Positions 60,464 through 64,000 of a DNA stretch of 64,000 nt are shown here, one piece after another (within the stretch, counting starts at the first letter, position 1; each line of letters starts with the position of its first letter). The notes below the pieces were generated by a model. The model was given only the letters and a program-made list of their open reading frames with translations. It was not told the origin of the DNA and did no database searches. Source of the stretch: Halichondria panicea (taxonomy: Eukaryota > Porifera > Demospongiae > Suberitida > Halichondriidae); contig NC_087388.1 of assembly GCF_963675165.1 (NCBI RefSeq), positions 1,404,800 through 1,468,799 of the forward strand, in the 5' to 3' direction. The position numbers and the translations under genes were made by a program.

Positions 60464-60988
60464 GTGCATGTATGCTAGCTCTACATTCTATCCTTCAGAC
60501 TTGTCATCAAGGCCAGGAGGGTGCATGCTCAAGCCTCCAAAGCTCCCACTGGATCCTTCACGGATACACCCTTTTTCTGCGCATGTGCATTCAAAGATGC
60601 GTAACTACAACGGCTGAATTTCGGTAGCCCTACAGAATAGTAATTTAAATACTTGGAAGGTTATCAAAACATGCACCGTACATTACTCAACTGCTGTTAA
60701 TAACAGAGTCCACTAGTAACTACTATAATTATGCCGGGTGTATATACGGGCTTCCGTAAAAATTATTAGATTTCTGATAATAAAATATAATGTGGGCCAG
60801 TAGCTATAAGTGATCCTGAGTCCTGAGTTAGTCGTGAAGCTTGTCACAGACCTGCTTTGGTTATCCCAGACATTTCTGGTTTTATCCATGCATCCATCCA
60901 TGCAATCGTCCCCATGAATCACTTTATGCAATCAAGGCTGAAGCTGTTTGAAGTTTGTTTACTAATCTAACTTTAGAGGGATATATAG
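60464..60988. other. No gene seen
   Basis: Short frames only. A CATCCATCCATGCA run occurs near 60890. Confidence 0.4.
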
Positions 60989-61361
60989 CAGTGGCGGATC
61001 CAGGAAAAATGAAAGGAGGGTTCCAAACTAACGAGCGCGCAGCGCGACTTTTTGGGGTTACGCCCACTTCCGGTCACACGTGACTAGGGAAAATCCCATA
61101 CTCAGCCAGGGGAAGTCCCATAATAGACTTGCGTAGAGCTAGAGCTAGCTAGCTGCCACGAACAGTCAACTAGCTAGCCTAGGCTAACCTGAACACTCTT
61201 TTGGCAGTTGATACATCAAAACAACAGGTACAATCATTGAATCAAATTAAAATAGCTACAAAAACTGATGAATAGCTAGCTGGTGTCATTAAGCCTTCTA
61301 AAGTTAACTTCAAAAGGGGGGGTCAAGGGACCGCATGGACCCTCTTCTGGATCCGCCACTG
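60989..61361. repeat. GTGGCGGATCC-family MITE upstream of gene 4
   Basis: Its ends match those of 38038-38396 and the interior is nearly identical, apart from an extra CAAAAACTGATGAATAG stretch. Confidence 0.85.
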
Positions 61362-61786
61362 TATAGTTCAAATAGATATTTGTAATCAATTGTCCAAAAT
61401 CGATTCGTAGACAATTGATTTCGACAGATCACTCACGTAACGTAATATTCAAAAATCTGAAAATTGTTGTCAAAAATTGATTTCATATATGATGCACACA
61501 AGTTACGTTCTCTAAATTGTTGCAAACGGCGTTTCATATACACATTCTAGTTTCCTTAGTAACAGCAAATCCTCCTCAGGAGAAACAGAAAGCTGTGTCT
61601 GTGATGATCAATCCTGATTTTGTTGTCCGATTTTGCAAGATCATGTTCAGACAGAGCAACTTAGTATAGTTGATACGCCATTTGCGACAATTCACTAACA
61701 CAATTCAATCGTATATAATTTTGTAAAAGCTACTCTAGTATAACTCTTTCATTAATTTTATTAATCAGTGCCGTATAGTTGCGGAA
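61362..61786 (+). promoter_or_regulatory. 5' flank of gene 4, matching that of gene 3
   Basis: It is nearly identical to 38397-38817, with a few substitutions and small insertions (for example TTG near 61520). It probably includes promoter and 5' UTR. Confidence 0.4.
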
Positions 61787-64000
61787 ATGACTGATGACAG
61801 CCAGTCATGTGATACTCCCCTGCACACTGCTGCAAGCCGTGGGGACTTAGATGAGGTCAGAGAGCTGTTGAAAACAAAGCAATATGAAGTCAACGTCAGA
61901 AACTCACACAACCAAACATCTCTTCATCTTGCATGTGCTAATGGTCATCTCGATACGGTTTGGACACTAGCCAATGACTTTGGTGCTGACATAGGAGCTA
62001 TTGATAATGATGGAAATACACCATTGCTTTTTGCTGCTAAGAACAAACATGTACAAATAATTATAATGTTGCTTCTATTATCAATGTGTGATAGACACTT
62101 CTTGAACGGAGACCGCGTGCTCTGTTCCTTTAGCCGTAGTCAGATGGATTCTCATCATGTTAAACTCTTTGAGGATGTCCTCTTCGAGTATTACAATGAT
62201 TCTGAAGCAGTGGAGAAAACTATGCGTCTGATAAGTAAATTCTTTGTTGATTATATTCAATTCAAGGATTATAAAGATGATGGCTTTATTGCATTGTTTG
62301 TAGCTGCATCACTCGGTCTCAAAGACTTGATTAATCGACTAGTTACACAGAATAAAGTAGACCTGAATATTAGGGGATTCCATGGCTTGTCTGTTCTCCA
62401 CTGTGCCTGTTTTGGAGGACACATCCAGCTCATGGAGAATCTTATTTCAGAACATCTTATGGACCTTTCTGTTAAGGATACAAAAGGGCACACAGTTTTG
62501 CATTACGCAACTTTAAAGGGGACTCCCTATGAATGCTATTGTGGTCACATAGAACTGATAGACAAACTGGTGGTGGAATACGGCCTCAATCCCACAGATA
62601 GAGATAATGATGGAAACACACCTCTACATATTGCAGTTTCGAAAGGACATGTTGAAGTAGTGACACACCTGATCATTAAGCACAGTGCTGATATTGATTG
62701 CACTAATAACCAGAACGCTACTCCATCAATGCTGGCTGCACTAAATGGTCATGTGCATGTTTTAGATATGTTAGTCAAAGAATTCAACAGCAGTTGTCAT
62801 GTCCGAGATGACCATGGTTATACTCTCCTTCACTATGCATGCCTTGGTGGTCATATAGAACTGATAGACAAATTAGTGCTTGAATATGGCCTCAATCCCG
62901 CAGATAAAGATAATGATGGTAACACACCTCTACATATTGCAGCCTCCATTAAAGGACGTGTTGAAAAAGTGAGACACCTGATTAGCAAGCACAGTGCTGA
63001 TGTTGATTGCACTAATAATCAGAACAGTACTCCATTGATGCGAGCTATGCTGAATGGTCGTGTGCATGTTTTGGATATGCTAATCAAAGAATTCAACAGC
63101 AGTTGTCATGTCCGAGGTTACAATGGTTATACTCTCCTTCACTATGCATGCATTGGTGGTCATATAGAACTGATAGACAAATTAGTGCTTGAATATGGCC
63201 TCAATCCCGCAGATAAAGATAATGATGGTAACACACCTCTACATATTGCAGCCTCCATTAAAGGACGTGTTGAAACAGTGAGACACCTGATTAGCAAGCA
63301 CAGTGCTGATGTTGATTGCACTAATAATCAGAACAGTACTCCATTGATGCGAGCTGCGCTGAATGGTCGTGTGCATGTTTTGGATATGCTAATCAAAGAA
63401 TTTAACAGCAGTTGTCATGTCCGAGGTTACAATGGTTATACTCTCCTTCACGATGCATGCAATGGTGGTCATATAGAACTGATAGACAAATTAGTGCTTG
63501 AATATGGCCTCAATCCCGCAGATAAAGATAATGATGGTAACACACCTCTACATATTGCAGCCTCCATTAAAGGACGTGTTGAAACAGTGAGACACCTGAT
63601 TAGCAAGCACAGTGCTGATGTTGATTGCACTAATAATCAGAACAGTACTCCATTGATGCTAGCTGCGCTGAATGGTCGTGTGCATGTTTTGGATATGCTA
63701 ATCAAAGAATTCAACAGCAGTTGTCATGTCCGAGATGACGATGGTTATACTCTCCTTCACTATGCATGCAATGGTGGTCATATTGAACTGATAGACAAAT
63801 TAGTGCTTGAATATGGCCTCAATCCCGCAGATAAAGATAATGATGGTAACACACCTCTACATATTGCAGCCTCCTTTAAAGGACGTGTTGAAACAGTGAG
63901 ACACCTGATTAGCAAGCACAGTGCTGATGTTGATTGCACTAATAATCAGAACAGTACTCCATTGATGCGAGCTGCGCTGAATGGTTGTGTGCATGTTTTG
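61787..64000 (+). CDS. Gene 4: ankyrin-repeat protein of the same family, 5' part only
   Basis: The ATG at 61787 opens a frame of 738 codons that reaches the window end without a stop. It begins MTDDSQSCDTPLHTAAS, as gene 3 does, and keeps the early non-ankyrin spacer (62070-62300) before entering the 309-bp ankyrin units. Differences from gene 3 are few in the first 1.2 kb (for example SRGD instead of SCGD, and NVRN instead of DVKN). Roc, COR and death domains are expected beyond the window, but this cannot be seen. The match between genes 3 and 4 includes 800 bp of upstream sequence, which marks this as a recent duplicate. Regulation is probably shared with gene 3. Confidence 0.85.
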   Translation, partial: MTDDSQSCDTPLHTAASRGDLDEVRELLKTKQYEVNVRNSHNQTSLHLACANGHLDTVWTLANDFGADIGAIDNDGNTPLLFAAKNKHVQIIIMLLLLSMCDRHFLNGDRVLCSFSRSQMDSHHVKLFEDVLFEYYNDSEAVEKTMRLISKFFVDYIQFKDYKDDGFIALFVAASLGLKDLINRLVTQNKVDLNIRGFHGLSVLHCACFGGHIQLMENLISEHLMDLSVKDTKGHTVLHYATLKGTPYECYCGHIELIDKLVVEYGLNPTDRDNDGNTPLHIAVSKGHVEVVTHLIIKHSADIDCTNNQNATPSMLAALNGHVHVLDMLVKEFNSSCHVRDDHGYTLLHYACLGGHIELIDKLVLEYGLNPADKDNDGNTPLHIAASIKGRVEKVRHLISKHSADVDCTNNQNSTPLMRAMLNGRVHVLDMLIKEFNSSCHVRGYNGYTLLHYACIGGHIELIDKLVLEYGLNPADKDNDGNTPLHIAASIKGRVETVRHLISKHSADVDCTNNQNSTPLMRAALNGRVHVLDMLIKEFNSSCHVRGYNGYTLLHDACNGGHIELIDKLVLEYGLNPADKDNDGNTPLHIAASIKGRVETVRHLISKHSADVDCTNNQNSTPLMLAALNGRVHVLDMLIKEFNSSCHVRDDDGYTLLHYACNGGHIELIDKLVLEYGLNPADKDNDGNTPLHIAASFKGRVETVRHLISKHSADVDCTNNQNSTPLMRAALNGCVHVL

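Noticed and set aside
1..64000. tRNA or rRNA genes
   Set aside because: I found no convincing cloverleaf or conserved rRNA stretch by eye; a covariance-model scan would be needed to exclude short ones.

Overview
The window looks like nuclear DNA of an early-branching animal, most probably a demosponge (a cnidarian is the main alternative). It is AT-rich, its genes have spliceosomal introns with GTAAGT donors, it is crowded with short inverted-repeat elements, and its dominant genes are giant ankyrin-repeat proteins ending in a Roc GTPase, a COR-like region and two death domains. No bacterial operons, rRNA or CRISPR arrays are seen. Species identity is inferred.

The core is a tandem family of paralogous genes, all on the plus strand. 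Gene 2 (16108-25620) and gene 3 (38818-49832) are complete three-exon genes: one giant exon with ankyrin repeats, Roc and COR, then one exon for each death domain. The architecture matches the C-terminal part of DAPK1 (ankyrin, Roc-COR, death) without the kinase. Gene 4 (61787 to the window end) is the 5' part of another copy. A decayed tail (1-2090) belongs to a copy lying upstream of the window. Both complete genes carry one disabling change: a 1-bp deletion near 19840 in gene 2, and a CGA-to-TGA stop at 44779 in gene 3. In gene 3 the ankyrin array is a nearly identical 309-bp tandem repeat (103 residues, three ankyrin repeats) with a 1236-bp higher-order period. In gene 2 the same unit is much more diverged.

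Behind genes 2 and 3 (25860-27900, 50085-52035) and at the window start lie decayed copies of the COR and death-domain part. All three have the same short inverted-repeat element in the position of the last intron. Their flanks are also duplicated (27900-29680 with 52035-53590), so whole gene-plus-tail blocks were copied. The gene 3 and gene 4 upstream regions match from the left end of a 360-bp inverted-repeat element, where a Ty3/gypsy integrase remnant (37500-38037) is also cut off.

Elsewhere the window holds mobile-element debris: an RZ-type zinc-finger pseudogene (3186-3591); a tyrosine-recombinase retroelement with zinc-knuckle gag-like exons and a satellite-filled intron (10168-13436); pogo-like, palindromic and foldback elements; a second segmental duplication (29975-32640 with 35035-36612) carrying an ankyrin relic; and a 1.4-kb terminal-inverted-repeat transposon (57957-59392) carrying a minus-strand cysteine-motif gene. 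The ankyrin-Roc-COR-death proteins are probably cytoplasmic signalling scaffolds for cell death or innate immunity. That role is inferred from domain families only.
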